NCBI RefSeq assembly: GCF_023159225.1 | Contig: NC_063188.1 | Coordinates: 13,661,086-13,725,085 of the forward strand | Source: Perognathus longimembris pacificus | Lineage: Eukaryota > Chordata > Mammalia > Rodentia > Heteromyidae | DNA: 64,000 bases | Reading direction: 5' to 3' | In this document: positions 33,547 through 44,710 of the stretch, in pieces | How the letters are laid out: each line of letters starts with the position of its first letter | Position numbering within the stretch: the stretch's first letter is position 1 | Translations under genes and position numbers: made by a program | The notes under the pieces: generated by a model | The model's database searches: none | What the model saw: only the letters and a program-made list of their open reading frames with translations | Told to the model about the DNA's origin: nothing

Positions 33547-33776
33547 TAAGCACCAATGGCTCACACCTGTAATCCTGGCTACTCAGAAGGCTGACATGTG
33601 AGGATCACAGTTCAAAGCCAGTCTGGGCCAGAAAGTCTGTGAGACTCTCATCTCCACTGAACCACCAGAAAACTGGAAGTGGTGCTGTGGCTCAAAGTGG
33701 TAGAGTGCTAGCCTTGGGCAAAAACGCTAAGAGACAGCACCCAGGCCATCATAAGTTCAGGCCCAAGAACTGGCAT
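33547..33776 (+). repeat. Composite SINE, family B
   Basis: CTAAGCACCAATGGCTCACA; GGAAGTGGTGCTGTGGCTCA; CAGGCCCAAGAACTGGC. Confidence 0.9.
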
Positions 33777-34447
33777 TTTTAAAAAAGATCCCTTGAAATC
33801 AAAATCATCCAAGGGTGGCAGAAACATTTGCTACCTTAGAATGCTGCTGCCTACTCAAGGGAATTAAAGACTAGTCCACATCAAACACTGTAGTTTCCAT
33901 TACCTCTATTTATTTCCCCCACAGTGAGTTGGGAGAACACAGAGCATTTGAGAGGAATCTGCACTTTAGACTTTGCCATTAGAACCCAAAAGCTGTTCCT
34001 TGTGCTTCTTCAGGTTTCCCTGTGCCTGTCACTCTCATGGGAGCTCCCCATGCCAGGCAACTAGAAATCACCTACTCCTCCTTTGGGAGTACCTGTGGAC
34101 ATGTTACAAACCAGCACATTTGAGGAACAAGTCCAACCTGTTTAGCCCTTCACACATCTCAGTATAACAGGATTCAGCTCCAGGCCACGAACACCCCCCC
34201 CCCCGCCCCCCACCTCACGCCGCCCCCATCTCACTCCAGTCCCTTAAAGGACACAAGGTCCTTCCTGGCTGAGTTCCATGCTCAGTCCCCAAGTTCACAT
34301 TAAAAACTGCACTCCTTACAGCCACCTGACACCAGAGCTGTTGCTCAACTATTCCTTGTTCCCACGCCCTGTGTTTAAACTAGCTATTTCTCCTCAAGTC
34401 CTGTACTAAATCAGCTCCCCCCACGCCCAGCACTAAACTGTACGGGG
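33777..34447. other. Unique sequence with a C-rich tract
   Basis: C13 followed by G/C-rich CCCCGCC blocks at about 34192-34228. Confidence 0.55.
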
Positions 34448-34686
34448 GGTGTTCCCAATCCTGGCATTTGAACTCAGGGCCTGGGTGCTGTCCTTGAGCT
34501 TCTTTGGCTCAAGGCTAGCACTGCTGTACCACTTGAGCTACAGCACCACTGCTGGCTTTTCCTGATTCGTTTATTGGAGAGAAGAGTCTCACAGACTTTT
34601 CTGCCTGGGCTAGCTTCGAGCCTCGATCCTCAGATCTCAGCCTCCTGAGTAGCTAGGGTTACAGGTGTGAGCCACTGCTGCCCAGC
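34448..34686 (-). repeat. Composite SINE, family B
   Basis: CTGGCATTTGAACTCAGGGC; GATCTCAGCCTCCTGAGTAG; GTGAGCCACTGCTGCCCAGC. Confidence 0.9.
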
Positions 34687-35242
34687 TTAATCGGCTGTTT
34701 GTGAATCATTAGTCCCTTCCCCCAACTTCTCCCTCTCGCTTCCTCCAGCTTCTGTCTTGCCTTCTTTACATGGTGTCTTTTTTCTTCCCACTGCCCTCAC
34801 TTCACTTGTGTTCTGCTCTCCTGCTCCCTACTCCCTAGAACTTGTCTTACACACCAACAATTTCCGGTGGATTCCGGAAGTCACCTAAGACTTCACTGAG
34901 TAGAGAATCATAAATTCCAAGATACAATAGAGCAGGGAAGAGGACCTATGAAGAAAAATATGTGGGTACATATGTATACTCTCATCTTTGGCACTCTTTG
35001 AGAACTATAGTTCACAGTAATTTTTCAAATATATTTTATAAAAACCTGGAAGAGATGAGTCTGTGGTTTCCCAGCATACATAGAAAGCAATAAATGTTGA
35101 AAGGGATAGAAACATTAATAACTTGATTTGATCATTATGGAATTTGATCATATATGGAATGATCACATTGCCCTCCATAAATATGTTCAATATTGAAAAT
35201 AATTAAAATGTAACATATAGGATACAAATATTATAGACCTTT
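34687..35242. other. Unique sequence, nothing recognised
   Basis: Pyrimidine-rich at first, then AT-rich; no gene signal. Confidence 0.5.
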
Positions 35243-35481
35243 TCCATTTATTTTTATTTATTTATTTATTTATTTTGGCCAGTCCTGGGCCTTGGACTCA
35301 GGGCCTGAGCACTGTCCCTGGCTTCTTCCCGCTCAAGGCTAGCACTCTGCCACTTGAGCCACAGCGCCGCTTCTGGCCGTTTTCTGTATATGTGGTGCTG
35401 GGGAATCGAACCTAGGGCCTCGTGTATCCGAGGCAGGCACTCTTGCCACTAGGCTATATCCCCAGCCCTCCATTTATTTTT
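35243..35481 (-). repeat. IDL-Geo SINE (CCTCGTGTATCCGAGG subtype) with target duplication
   Basis: TCCATTTATTTTT at 35243-35255 and 35469-35481; (TTTA)n in the tail. Confidence 0.94.
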
Positions 35482-35650
35482 TACTAGCTTACATTAGTTA
35501 TGGTGGAGGAATTTCATTGTTACATTTCCACACATTTATACTACATTCCAATCAATTTCACCCTTTCTTTTTACTCTCCCTCCCCCACCTAAAAATTTCA
35601 ATAGCTTTCATTGTTCTGTTTTTATAGATGCAAACAATTTGCTTCAGACC
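35482..35650 (-). repeat. L1 3'-end fragment
   Basis: TTTACTAGCTTACATTAGTT, CCTCCCCCACCTAAAAATTT; similar layout to other antisense L1 3' ends here. Confidence 0.4.
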
Positions 35651-36210
35651 TACATGTTACCAAAATTTAACATGTATTTTCTCAGCAGAGCTGGGACAGG
35701 CTAATCAAATCATAACCAAAGAAAATCTGCCGAGGAACACCTTTATAACATTTTCCTATATGCATACGTTGTATATATGAGACTTGTTCAAAGTACCCCT
35801 TGAATGACACAAGTACCAGAACCTTATAAATTGGGCTTTCCAGGGTCAACCACATTTTTTTTCTAAGCCGGGAGGGAAATCGTTCCAGTTCATAAAAACA
35901 AGAAATATGTTGACAGATCCTTTTTTTTTTCCTGCATGAAACTTGCCCCCCCCCCTTTTTTATAGCTTGGAGGTTAAGAAGGGAGAAGGAAAGAACAACA
36001 ACCTGAGTTTTCAACCCAGCCTTTCCTCACCCTGCCTGCTTCATTGAAACCTAGCAAGGTTCATAAATAACTTGATGAGCTCTGGCAGAGACCATCCTAT
36101 GAAGCCAGGGCAAAACAAAATAAAAGAAATTTTGGAAACATCTTGCTGGTGGCACTGTTCCCTCTTGATGCTTTCTGCACAGTCCCTGGGTCCTCTTTTC
36201 ATGAAATAGT
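35651..36210. other. Unique sequence with short T and C runs
   Basis: Poly-T at 35921-35930 and poly-C at 35947-35955. Nothing else. Confidence 0.5.
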
Positions 36211-36475
36211 TTGGGAAGAAAAAAAGGGCCTACATGAGTCAGGCACTAGTGGCTCACGCCTGTAATCCTAGCTGCTCAGAAGGCTGAGATCTGAGGATCA
36301 CGATTCAAAGCCAGCCCAGGCTGGAAAGTCAGTGACACTCTTACCTCCAGTGAACCACCAGAAATCCAGAAGTAGAGCAGTGGCTTCAGTGGAAGAGCTC
36401 CAATTGAAAGCAAAAAAAAAAAAGTCAAGTGAGATCATGAGGCCCTCAGTTCGAGGCCCAGTACTGATACACACT
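36211..36475 (+). repeat. Family B SINE plus 5' flank; left arm of an inverted duplication
   Basis: SINE from about 36238, with GGCTTCAGTGGAAGAGCTCC in place of the usual right-arm text and an internal A12 at 36413-36423. The 27 nt before it (TTGGGAAGAAAAAAAGGGCC and on) also recur in the partner at 38076-38292. Confidence 0.9.
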
Positions 36476-36483
36476 GAGGGAGG

Positions 36484-36560
36484 GGCTACATGAATGACTC
36501 AGTGGTAGGATACTTGCTTAGCATGTATGAGGAGGCCCTGGATTTCATCTCCAGCATGGC
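36484..36560 (+). repeat. ID-like SINE remnant
   Basis: GACTCAGTGGTAGGATACTT, GGATTTCATCTCCAGC. Confidence 0.65.
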
Positions 36561-36689
36561 AAATAAGCTAAAGGACCACCTCTTCCTGTAGCATCCTCAT
36601 AATGACAGTGTCCACACAGAGGATGGATTGAAGCCTCATGAGAATTTCTGGCTTCTATGGGAAAAGAAGCAGCTCTGGGGACCACAGGG

Positions 36690-36890
36690 CTTGGCCCTGG
36701 TTCTAGTCACTTACTATGGTGTGCCGTGTGTGGGAAAGTCATCTAAACTTTCTGGGCCCGGGTAGTCTCCCCTCTAACAGGCATTGATAACAGTGCTTAC
36801 CTCTGAACATAGTGAAGTTTGAATGGGGCAAGGCTCACAACCCCCTAAGTAGAGGGCCTGGCATACCTTTATTGCCCCCATTAATGTCAG
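36690..36890 (+). repeat. MIR element
   Basis: CTAGTCACTTACTATGG, AAGTCATCTAAACTTTCTGG, TAACAGTGCTTACCTCTGAA, AGTAGAGGGCCTGGCATACC. Confidence 0.65.
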
Positions 36891-37126
36891 TGAGAAGGAA
36901 GACAGCAAGGAAGATGACATGGGGTATCTATGAAAAGAAGGGGCCCACTTCCATGTACCTCGTCCCCCTGCCATTGCCTTTGACAGTGCAATCCAAGGGA
37001 CACTTTGCAGCACCTTGGTTGTAAACAGCTGTGATTTGCTTTTCTACCTCCCAGATGTGCTGTCCTGGGTACAAGGTAGAACGTGGCTCTCCTTTACCTT
37101 CAATTACCAAATGACTTTAGAAGGGA

Positions 37127-37169
<43 letters not shown>

Positions 37170-37694
37170 CCCAAATGAAGCCTGAGCTTGTATTTGCTCA
37201 CAGCGAATTTTAAAATCTAGAAGATGATGAGTTTGTTTACTAAATAAATATGTGTGTTTGGATCCATTTATCATCTCTCCTTCCCTTGGCTGAGGGCTTC
37301 AAAAGCAGGATGGGCAGTGGGGTAGGAAAATGCAAGCTTTTGGTCTTCTTGGACCCACAATTATTTACAGAGCACAGGATTTACAGTCAGGAAAGATTTT
37401 TTTTACAGAAATGGGCAAATCCTAGATGCTCTCTATGTATACAAACCTCCCTTCCAACAGTTATGAAAGGACATTTTAAACCTTAAATGAGAGCCCTGTT
37501 GGCAGTACAAGTTTAGCACCAAGTTTCATCAAAACATCATATTGACAGGAAGGAGATCACAAGGAATTGCCACCTTTGGGTCCCAATGTCTCCAGAATAA
37601 TGTTGTGACTTGGGAAGTAGGAAGGGGCCTTCCTTTGCACTGTCTCAATTCTTTGTGTATTCCACATGCAAGCATAGCTAGCGAGGTATGTGTG

Positions 37695-37741
<47 letters not shown>

Positions 37742-38075
37742 CAACATAGGATCAGGCCAACTTGGACAGTTCAATCCAAAAGTCCAAATTTAAATTCTAC
37801 CCTTCATAGAAGTAGGCCCCCTCTAGCAGCTGCTCTCTAACAGCTGTCTAACCAGCTGCCACTAGGCCAAAATGACCCCCACCTCAGAGTCTCTGTATCA
37901 GTATATGATCAACACACTCCCTGGAGCTCATCTACTGATCTGTTAGCCAGAATTCCCTCACCTCCATTGGAAGTCAACTGACTATCACCAATCATTTTCT
38001 ATTTTAACAATAAAAGGGCAACTTGTAGGTACCTCACATTCTCAACACATGCAGAATGAGATAAGAGCAAAGGCT
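36891..38075. other. Unique sequence with (GT)n and (TA)n microsatellites
   Basis: (GT)n at 37130-37168 and (TA)n at 37697-37740. No gene signal. Confidence 0.55.
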
Positions 38076-38292
38076 CTTTTTTCTTTTTTTGCTCTCAACT
38101 GGAGCTCTTCCACTGAAGCCACTGCTCTACTTCCGGATTTCTGGTGGTTCACTGGAGGTAAGAGTGTCACTGACTTTCCAGCCTGGGCTGGCTTTGAATC
38201 GTGATCCTCAGATCTCAGCCTTCTGAGTAGCTAGGATTACAGGCGTGAACCACTAGTGCCTGGCTCATGTAGGCCCTTTTTTTCTTCCCAAG
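38076..38292 (-). repeat. Partial family B SINE plus flank; right arm of an inverted duplication
   Basis: On the minus strand it matches 36211-36424 with 6 mismatches in the 200 nt I aligned, including the 27-nt non-SINE flank, and stops at the internal A-run. The remaining 3' part of the SINE is absent. Confidence 0.9.
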
Positions 38293-38402
38293 TCCTAACT
38301 AGACCTTCCCCAGGAATGATATGAATGTAAGACCAATCAAGAAGTTATATGTGTTAAACAGGATTAGCTTTAAAATATTTGTTAGAAAAAAACAATTTAA
38401 AT

Positions 38403-38631
38403 TGCAATGTGAGGGGCTGGGGATATAGCCTAGTGGCAAGAGTGCCTGCCTCGGATACACGAGGCCCTAGGTTCGATTCCGTAGCACCACATATACAGAA
38501 AACCGCCAGAAGTGGCGCTGTGGCTCAAGTGACAGAGTGCTAGCCTTGAGCGGGAAGAAGCCAGGGACAGTGCTCAGGCCCTGAGTCCAAGGCCCAGGAC
38601 TGGCCAAAAAAAAAAAAAAAATGCAATGTGA
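38403..38631 (+). repeat. IDL-Geo SINE (CCTCGGATACACGAGG subtype) with target duplication
   Basis: TGCAATGTGA at 38403-38412 and 38622-38631. Confidence 0.93.
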
Positions 38632-38754
38632 AGGGTGGAAATCACACCTTCTTTTCTCCAATTGCTTATTTTTTGCAGGGAGGGGAAAGGAACACAAAAG
38701 ATGAGGTGTGAAGATGAGCCTAAAGGCTCACCGAAAATAAAAATTAAACAATCA

Positions 38755-38845
38755 GGGTGACACTGATTAAGATGAAGTGTACCCAGAAATTGACTTGCTG
38801 GATTGAAACCCCTTTATACAACTACTTAAAGATAATGTTTTAAGC
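38755..38845 (+). repeat. L1 3'-end fragment
   Basis: GATGAAGTGTACCCAGAAAT, GATTGAAACCCCTTTATACA, ACTACTTAAAGATAATG. Confidence 0.5.
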
Positions 38846-38847
38846 CA

Positions 38848-39200
38848 AACGTTGGTGGCTCACCCCTGTAACCCAAGCTACTCAGAAAATAAAATCTGGG
38901 GATCGTGGTTCAAAGCCAACCCAGGCAAGAAAATCTTTGACTCGTATCTCCAATTAACCACCCAAAAAAAAAGCCTGAAGTACACCTGTGGCTCAAGTGG
39001 TAGAGCTCTCGATTTGATTGAAAAAGTTCAGGGACAGTATGAGGGAGGAGGTAACAAACAGTACAAGAAATGTATCCAATGCCTAACATATGAAACTGTG
39101 ACCTCTCTCTCTGTACATCAGTTTGATAATAAAAATTTGAAAAAAAAAAAAGTTCAGGGACAAGCGCCCAGGCCCTGAGTTCACGCTCCAGGACTTGCAC
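38848..39200 (+). repeat. Family B SINE split by an L1 3'-end insertion
   Basis: SINE parts are 38848-39036 and 39163-39200 (ends TTCACGCTCCAGGACTTGCA then CA repeats). Removing 39037-39162 restores a continuous right arm. Confidence 0.93.
39021..39162 (+). repeat. 5'-truncated L1 3' end (110 bp) with 16-bp target duplication
   Basis: AAAAAGTTCAGGGACA at 39021-39036 and 39147-39162. The insert carries GTAACAAACAGTACAAGAAA, CAGTTTGATAATAAAAATTT and an A-tail, the same family as 3448-3720. Confidence 0.93.
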
Positions 39201-40469
39201 ACACACACACAAAAAAAATATGTATAACAAAAAAGCTGAGACAATATTTTTTAAAGATAATAAAAATAAATTTAATGAAGAAGCATTAAAAACAAGGATT
39301 CAGGATCTGCATTCTACTGCTTTTGTGGCAAAAGCCCATCCCCTGGGTAATTCATTAAATATATATTAATTTCCCAGCGATGTAGTATGAAAATCAGCAC
39401 ACCAAATAAAATATTTAACACCCAGGAAAAGCCAAATGCATATTCTGCATGTGTGTCCTCAAGCGGCATTTTTATGGAAGGGAACCTTATTTAAAACAAA
39501 TGTCAGAACAGAAGTTGACCTTATGGAGGGCCCTGCAAAGCCATGGGCACATACGGTTTTCAAATGTTACCCATAAAAAGCATAATCGTCAGCCCTGCCC
39601 ATTGTTTGTAAGCACAGGCAGTGCTCGTGTTCATCCATCCTAGTGTACAGGTGTCTTCACTTGTGTGCAAATCCTTCATAGCAAAACCTGGTAATCATAT
39701 TGTTGACACATGTTCAATGCAAAATATAAACAGATTAGTAGATCCATTGTGTGGCACTTCATGGCTTGGTCTCAGAACCAGCCGGGAAGCTGAAGTGCTG
39801 AAAGGGACTATGGTTGGCTATCCTTTGAGCTTTCTGAGATGAGCATTTGAATGAAATGCTGTTGTCTTCCCACAGTTGAGACATTCTGGTAACTCTGAAC
39901 CCCAAATAGAGGCCTTGTTAAGCTGTCTAGGTATCTTCAAGGGGGAGAGGCTTGTCAAGTATGGCATATGGCTTTTGCCTGGGGAGAGAAAATGTCCACA
40001 GGCCCTGGGTAGGGGACATTCGAAAGACAGATGTTATGGAGACATCCTCAGGAAAAGTTTGCCACCACTGGCATTTCTTTCCCTCCCTTCCCTACCCGTC
40101 TGCCATCTCTCTCTCTCTCTTTTTTTTTCATCCACTTGCACATACATTCCTTCAGTATTTACCAAACACCTATTTCAGGCAGGAGCCAGAGCGAGAGTAT
40201 ACAGAAGGCGTTTGTTTTCTCTTCTCCCTCTCAATGGCTCTTCTCTCCTGCTCTCTCTCTCCCCATAATTCAGTGGTAACAGGGGTGGGATAGAGGAGCA
40301 TCCAAACTCCATCCCTGTAGGAGACATCTGTGCCAGGAATTTCCAGCAACTCCCCCAAGGAGAGTGGCAGATTGATGGGACGCTCTCGTTGGGGCTCACT
40401 AGGGAGTGGAGGGAGATGGGGGCAGGTGGAACCCGGCAGCCAGGCTGTCTGCCTGAGCCTATTCTATAG
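39201..40469. other. Unique sequence, nothing recognised
   Basis: Pyrimidine-rich 40080-40130. Overlapping frames at 39876-40531 are low-complexity and unsupported. Confidence 0.5.
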
Positions 40470-40675
40470 CTCCCATTTATGAGACCCTTGCTCTGTGCCA
40501 GGCCCCGTACGTGCAGTTTCTCATACCACATTTAATCTTCCAATCCTAGGAGGTTGCTTTTATTATTATAACTTCCAGTTGTAAACTGGAGCTAGGAAGG
40601 GGGTGGGGACAAGACTTGTCCAGGGTCACACAGGTAGGATGTGAGTGACAGAGCCCTGATTCAAGCTTGGGTATT
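40470..40675 (-). repeat. MIR element
   Basis: CTCTGTGCCAGGCCCCGTAC, TTTATTATTATAACTTCCAG, CCAGGGTCACACAGGTAGGA, CAGAGCCCTGATTCAAGC. Confidence 0.85.
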
Positions 40676-40719
40676 TATAGTGATCAGAGTTGAGCTTTTG
40701 CTGTGTCTGTGCAGAGGCA

Positions 40720-41155
40720 GGGTAGTTCAATGGTCAAGTGTTTTGATGTGTCACAAGACACTTGGAATAGAACTACACTTTTATTCACTACCTTTGTCAT
40801 TTAGGGTGTTACTTTTCTAAGCATTGGGGTTTTTATGTGTGTAAAATGAAGATAATAATAATAACAATCATACTTTTTTAGGGTTGTGGTGATCATTGAA
40901 TGAAACATTCTTTGTTTGTTTTGTTTTTGTTGCCAGTCCTGGGCCTTGAACTCAGGACCTGAGCACTGTCCCTGGCTTCTTTTTGCTCAAGGCTAGTACT
41001 CTACCTCTTGAGTCACAGTGCCACTTCCGGCTTTTTTCTATACATGTGGTGCTGAGGAATCGAACCCAGGGCTTCATGTATACGAGACGAGCACTTTACC
41101 ACTAGGCCACATTCCCAGCCCCTGAATGAAACATTCTTAAATACTTTTATGTTGC
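40720..41155 (+). repeat. MIR element interrupted by an IDL-Geo SINE
   Basis: GGTAGTTCAATGGTCAAGTG, TGTGTAAAATGAAGATAATA, GGTTGTGGTGATCATTGAAT; resumes after the SINE. Confidence 0.65.
40897..41138 (-). repeat. IDL-Geo SINE with target duplication, inside MIR
   Basis: TGAATGAAACATTCTT at 40897-40912 and 41123-41138. Confidence 0.95.
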
Positions 41156-41874
41156 TATTTGAAAGTGTTGCTTATTTAGAAACTCAGGATTTAACCTAGT
41201 TAGTGAGAATGTGTTTTGAATTTCCATACCCACTGATAAAAAAGCCTTCCTATTTTTATAGTCAGATTTTCCTCCCTAGTTTCCATAGTGCAACCCCACC
41301 AAAAACACAGGACAGCTGCCATTTTGTGCCAATACTTTCTGTCCATTTCCTAAATAGGCAAAGAACAAAGAATGTGTCACATCCTCATCCCTTATTTGGG
41401 GTCATGCCCTTTGAGAACGTCTTCTGTTTCAGCTTCTATCTCTAGGCAGTTTGGGCACCTGCTTAAGTCATTGCCCCAATGTGAGCATGCTAATCCGTGG
41501 GTTTATGAGAGTTTTGCTTTCCATACAACATGGAATGGGCCAGCACTTCTGGTTTTAATACCCCAGTCTTGATTTCTAACAGGTGGGTGCCACAGTTGTT
41601 CAGCTCTTGGTATGAGCCAAGTTCATAGCTCAAACAATATAGGATTCTTCATAAAAAGCCAGTGAATGCACCAAATGGTGTTAGTGAGGGAACTATGTGT
41701 AATTCCTTTCTCCAACATTTCAAGCTAGTGGTATTAACCAGGAAGAAAGACTGCTTCAGCCATGCTGATTTCTTTATACCCACTAATTAGGGCTATTTTT
41801 TTAAGTGAGAACTAAAATATTTGCGAAAACCCAAGTGATGCCAGAGATAAGATTGTGTAGAAAATGGCATGTGC
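41156..41874. other. Unique sequence, nothing recognised
   Basis: No repeat or exon signal in about 0.7 kb. Confidence 0.5.
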
Positions 41875-42087
41875 CAATTGCTAGTGGCTCAGGCCTGTAA
41901 TCCTAGCTACTCAGGAGGCTGAGATCTCAGGAGGGGAATCCAAAAGCTGCCTAGGCAGAAAACTCTGTAAGACTCTTATATCCTACTCACCACTAAAAGG
42001 CTGGAAGTGGAGGTGTGGCTCAAATGGTAGAGTGCTAGCCTTAAGCAAAAAATAAAACTAAACGAGAGGCTGAGTTCAAGCCATGAA
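41875..42087 (+). repeat. Composite SINE, family B
   Basis: AATTGCTAGTGGCTCAGGCC; GGAAGTGGAGGTGTGGCTCA; TGAGTTCAAGCCATG end, followed by a purine microsatellite. Confidence 0.88.
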
Positions 42088-42090
42088 GAT

Positions 42091-42300
42091 AGGGGGAAGG
42101 GAGGGAGAGAAGGAGGGAGGGAGGGAGGGAGGGAGGGAGGGAAGGAAGGAGGGAATAAAAGAAAGAAGGAAGGAGGGAGGGAGGGAGGGAGGGAGGGAGG
42201 GAAGGAAGGAAGGAAGGAAGGAAAGAAGGAAGGAAGGAAGGAAGGAAGGAAGGAAGGAAGGAAGGAAGGAAGGAAGGAAGGAAGGAAGGAAGGAAGGAAG
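42091..42300 (+). repeat. (GGGA)n / (GGAA)n microsatellite, 210 bp
   Basis: GGGA blocks, then a run of at least 25 GGAA units, starting at a SINE tail. Confidence 0.98.
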
Positions 42301-42969
42301 ATGGCATTAATGGAGAGTCTGGGTTGATCATTTAGTCATTGTACTCCTCTCTTTCCCTCCCATGCAAGCTCACTCGTCATTGTCTTGAAAGATATTATGA
42401 AATCAGAGACACAATCCCTGTCTTCAGAGTGTAATTAGGAATATGTACGTCTCTGTTTGTGTAATAAATATAAAATTTTGAGAACATATGGTACTTTTTC
42501 TCTCTCAGGAAAATTTATTGGGTGACCATTCAGGCCATTCTTCATAGTTTGGGGTTGCCATATCTGGTGGCTTTGTGGAGAAGCCATACACATTTCCCTT
42601 GTCAAAATATATTGGGAGAGCCTAAATATATAGCATGTCCCGAAGTTCATTATGTTCTGCGTATCCATGCAGCTCATGGAACAAATGTGTTATATTGAAA
42701 TAGGAAATGACTGCCTGCTCTCAAGAAGTCTAAAATATAAGGAGTGATAAAATATAAACAGTAATCTAGAATTATCTACTCAACTGAATTTCTGTCTCAT
42801 TTATTGCCTCTTTTTTTTTCACTTTCCTCTCCTTGAAAAGTTATTAGCTTAGCCTACCTCCCCCATCGCCCTGGACCCTGACACTCATAAACAACTTCTG
42901 CCTCTATTTTTTGAGTACTTTCCCTGTGTTATTTTCTGTGTTGTTATATGCTAGAAAAAGTCCTGGGAA
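42301..42969. other. Unique sequence, nothing recognised
   Basis: AT-rich; no gene signal. Confidence 0.5.
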
Positions 42970-43160
42970 CATCGTACATACTTCCAGCTTGCCTTTGCCA
43001 CATCGTAGCTTTGTGTGTTTACTGAGTTTCTTCACCTTCCACTCCTCAATTTCTTCATCCTGAAAATAACGTTAATAATAATATTACCTACGGCACAGAG
43101 TTGCAATGAGAATTAAAAGTGATATTACACAGAGAGCCCTTAACACGGTGTCTTAATGAA
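42970..43160 (+). repeat. MIR element
   Basis: TTTCTTCATCCTGAAAATAA, ATTACCTACGGCACAGAGTT, GCAATGAGAATTAAAAGTGA. Confidence 0.8.
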
Positions 43161-43360
43161 TCTTGGTTTCCTTCCTTTCTTTTGTCAAGGAATCTCAGGT
43201 TGTGTACAGACAGCTGCTTCTGTCTAGTAAAGGGACTCAATTTCGGTACTTGTTCCCGTTTACTTCAGAATACAAAGAAACATTTTATAAAAGCAGGACT
43301 CTTTTGAGAGCACATGGAGAAGGTGTCTATCTCTTTACAAGACAACATATTCATGTTTCA

Positions 43361-43556
43361 CCAAGCACTGGTGGCTCATGCCTGAAATCATGGTTACTTA
43401 AAGGGCTGACATTCTGAGGATAGTGATGCAAATCAACCTAGGCCAAAAAACCTCTGAGACTCTTCTCTCCAACGAACCCAGCGTGGCACAGGGCCAGCCT
43501 TGAGCAGAAAAACCCAGCTAGAGGGTGAGGCCCTGAGCTCAAGCACCAATATCTGC
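43361..43556 (+). repeat. Composite SINE, family B, with a deleted right arm
   Basis: CAAGCACTGGTGGCTCATGC; the right-arm A-box region is missing between AACCCAGCGTGGCACAG and GGCCAGCCTTGAGC. Confidence 0.8.
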
Positions 43557-44111
43557 CCCACAAGGACAAATACTCAAGTTTCAAAATATCTCAACAGCCT
43601 AATTCCCCTCAACTTTGTTCTGTTCTTCTACTGCCGAGAATGCTGCAACCCAGTGTGAAGTAGCCATGTGGGAAACTAAGTAACCCTTCTTTCCATACCT
43701 CCTGATACCCAACCTAAGCATTATGGGATGGATTGAAGCGCTTCTGGCTTGGCCTGAAAATTTGCTATTGGCTGGGAGTAGGTCAGGCTCTTTAAGAGGT
43801 ACATAGAGCTTGGAATATAGGGATCATCTGTCTTCTGGAAAGTGGCTGTCATCCTATCTCCCATTGCTGTCACATCAGTGGTGCCTTGCATTCTAGCCTG
43901 TTTTCTAGGGAATGCAGCACCTAGGGTATCACTGGACCTGCCTTCTCTGGCCTGTGATGCAAGCCAAAAGGAACTGCTCAGAATACTTTTTTTTTTCCTC
44001 TTGGTCTTTCCAAAGCTGAGTCTATCCTAGAAAACCTTCTTCTTCCTGTCCTCAGAGCCATCTACCACCTAAGAGCATGTTTCAGGGTTGCTCCCTGGGC
44101 CCCTTGAGCTT
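43557..44111. other. Unique sequence, nothing recognised
   Basis: Poly-T at 43988-43998; no gene signal. Confidence 0.5.
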
Positions 44112-44359
44112 CTCTTGGCTCTATCTATTTATTTTATTTTATTTTTTTTTTTGGCCAGTCCTGGGCCTTGGACTCAGGGCCTGAGCACTGTCCCTGGCTT
44201 CTTCCCGCTCAAGGCTAGCACTCTGCCACCTGAGCCACAGTGCCCCTTCTGGCCGTTTTCCATATATGTGGTGCTGGGGAATCGAACCGAGAGCTTCATG
44301 TGTTTGAGGCAAGCACTCTTGCCACTAAGCCATATTCCCAGCCCTCTTGGCTCTATCTA
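44112..44359 (-). repeat. IDL-Geo SINE no. 1 of a double insertion at one target
   Basis: The 16-nt CTCTTGGCTCTATCTA at 44112-44127 and 44344-44359. It carries TTCATGTGTTTGAGGCAAGC, distinct from its neighbour. Confidence 0.95.
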
Positions 44360-44606
44360 TATATATATATTTTTTTTTTTTTGGCCAGTCCTGGGCCTTG
44401 GACTCAGGGCCCGAGCACCGTCCCTGGCTTCTTCCCGCTCAAGGCTAGCACTCTGCCACTTGAGCCACAGTGCCACTTGAGCCACAGCGCCGCTTCTGGC
44501 CGTTTTCTGTATATGTGGTGCTGGGGAATCGAACCTAGGGCCTCGTGTATCCGAAGCAGGCACTCTTGCCACTAGGCTATATCCCCAGCCCTCTTGGCTC
44601 TATCTA
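44344..44606 (-). repeat. IDL-Geo SINE no. 2 at the same target
   Basis: The same 16-nt target at 44344-44359 and 44591-44606. It belongs to the CCTCGTGTATCCGAAGC subtype and has a short internal duplication of GCCACTTGAGCCACAG (44456-44490). Confidence 0.95.
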
Positions 44607-44622
44607 AAACACACAATTCTTG

Positions 44623-44710
44623 GGTTGGGAATGTGGCTTAGTGGTATTGTACTTGCCTAGCATGTATGAAGCCCTGGGTTTGATTCCTCAGTGTCACATA
44701 AATTTAAAAC
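44623..44710 (+). repeat. ID-like SINE monomer
   Basis: GGGTTGGGAATGTGGCTTAG, CTAGCATGTATGAAGCCCTG, GGTTTGATTCCTCAGTG. Confidence 0.85.

Noticed and set aside
42091..42300. Minus-strand Pro/Ser/Leu-rich frame over the GGAA repeat
   Set aside because: Microsatellite translation artefact.
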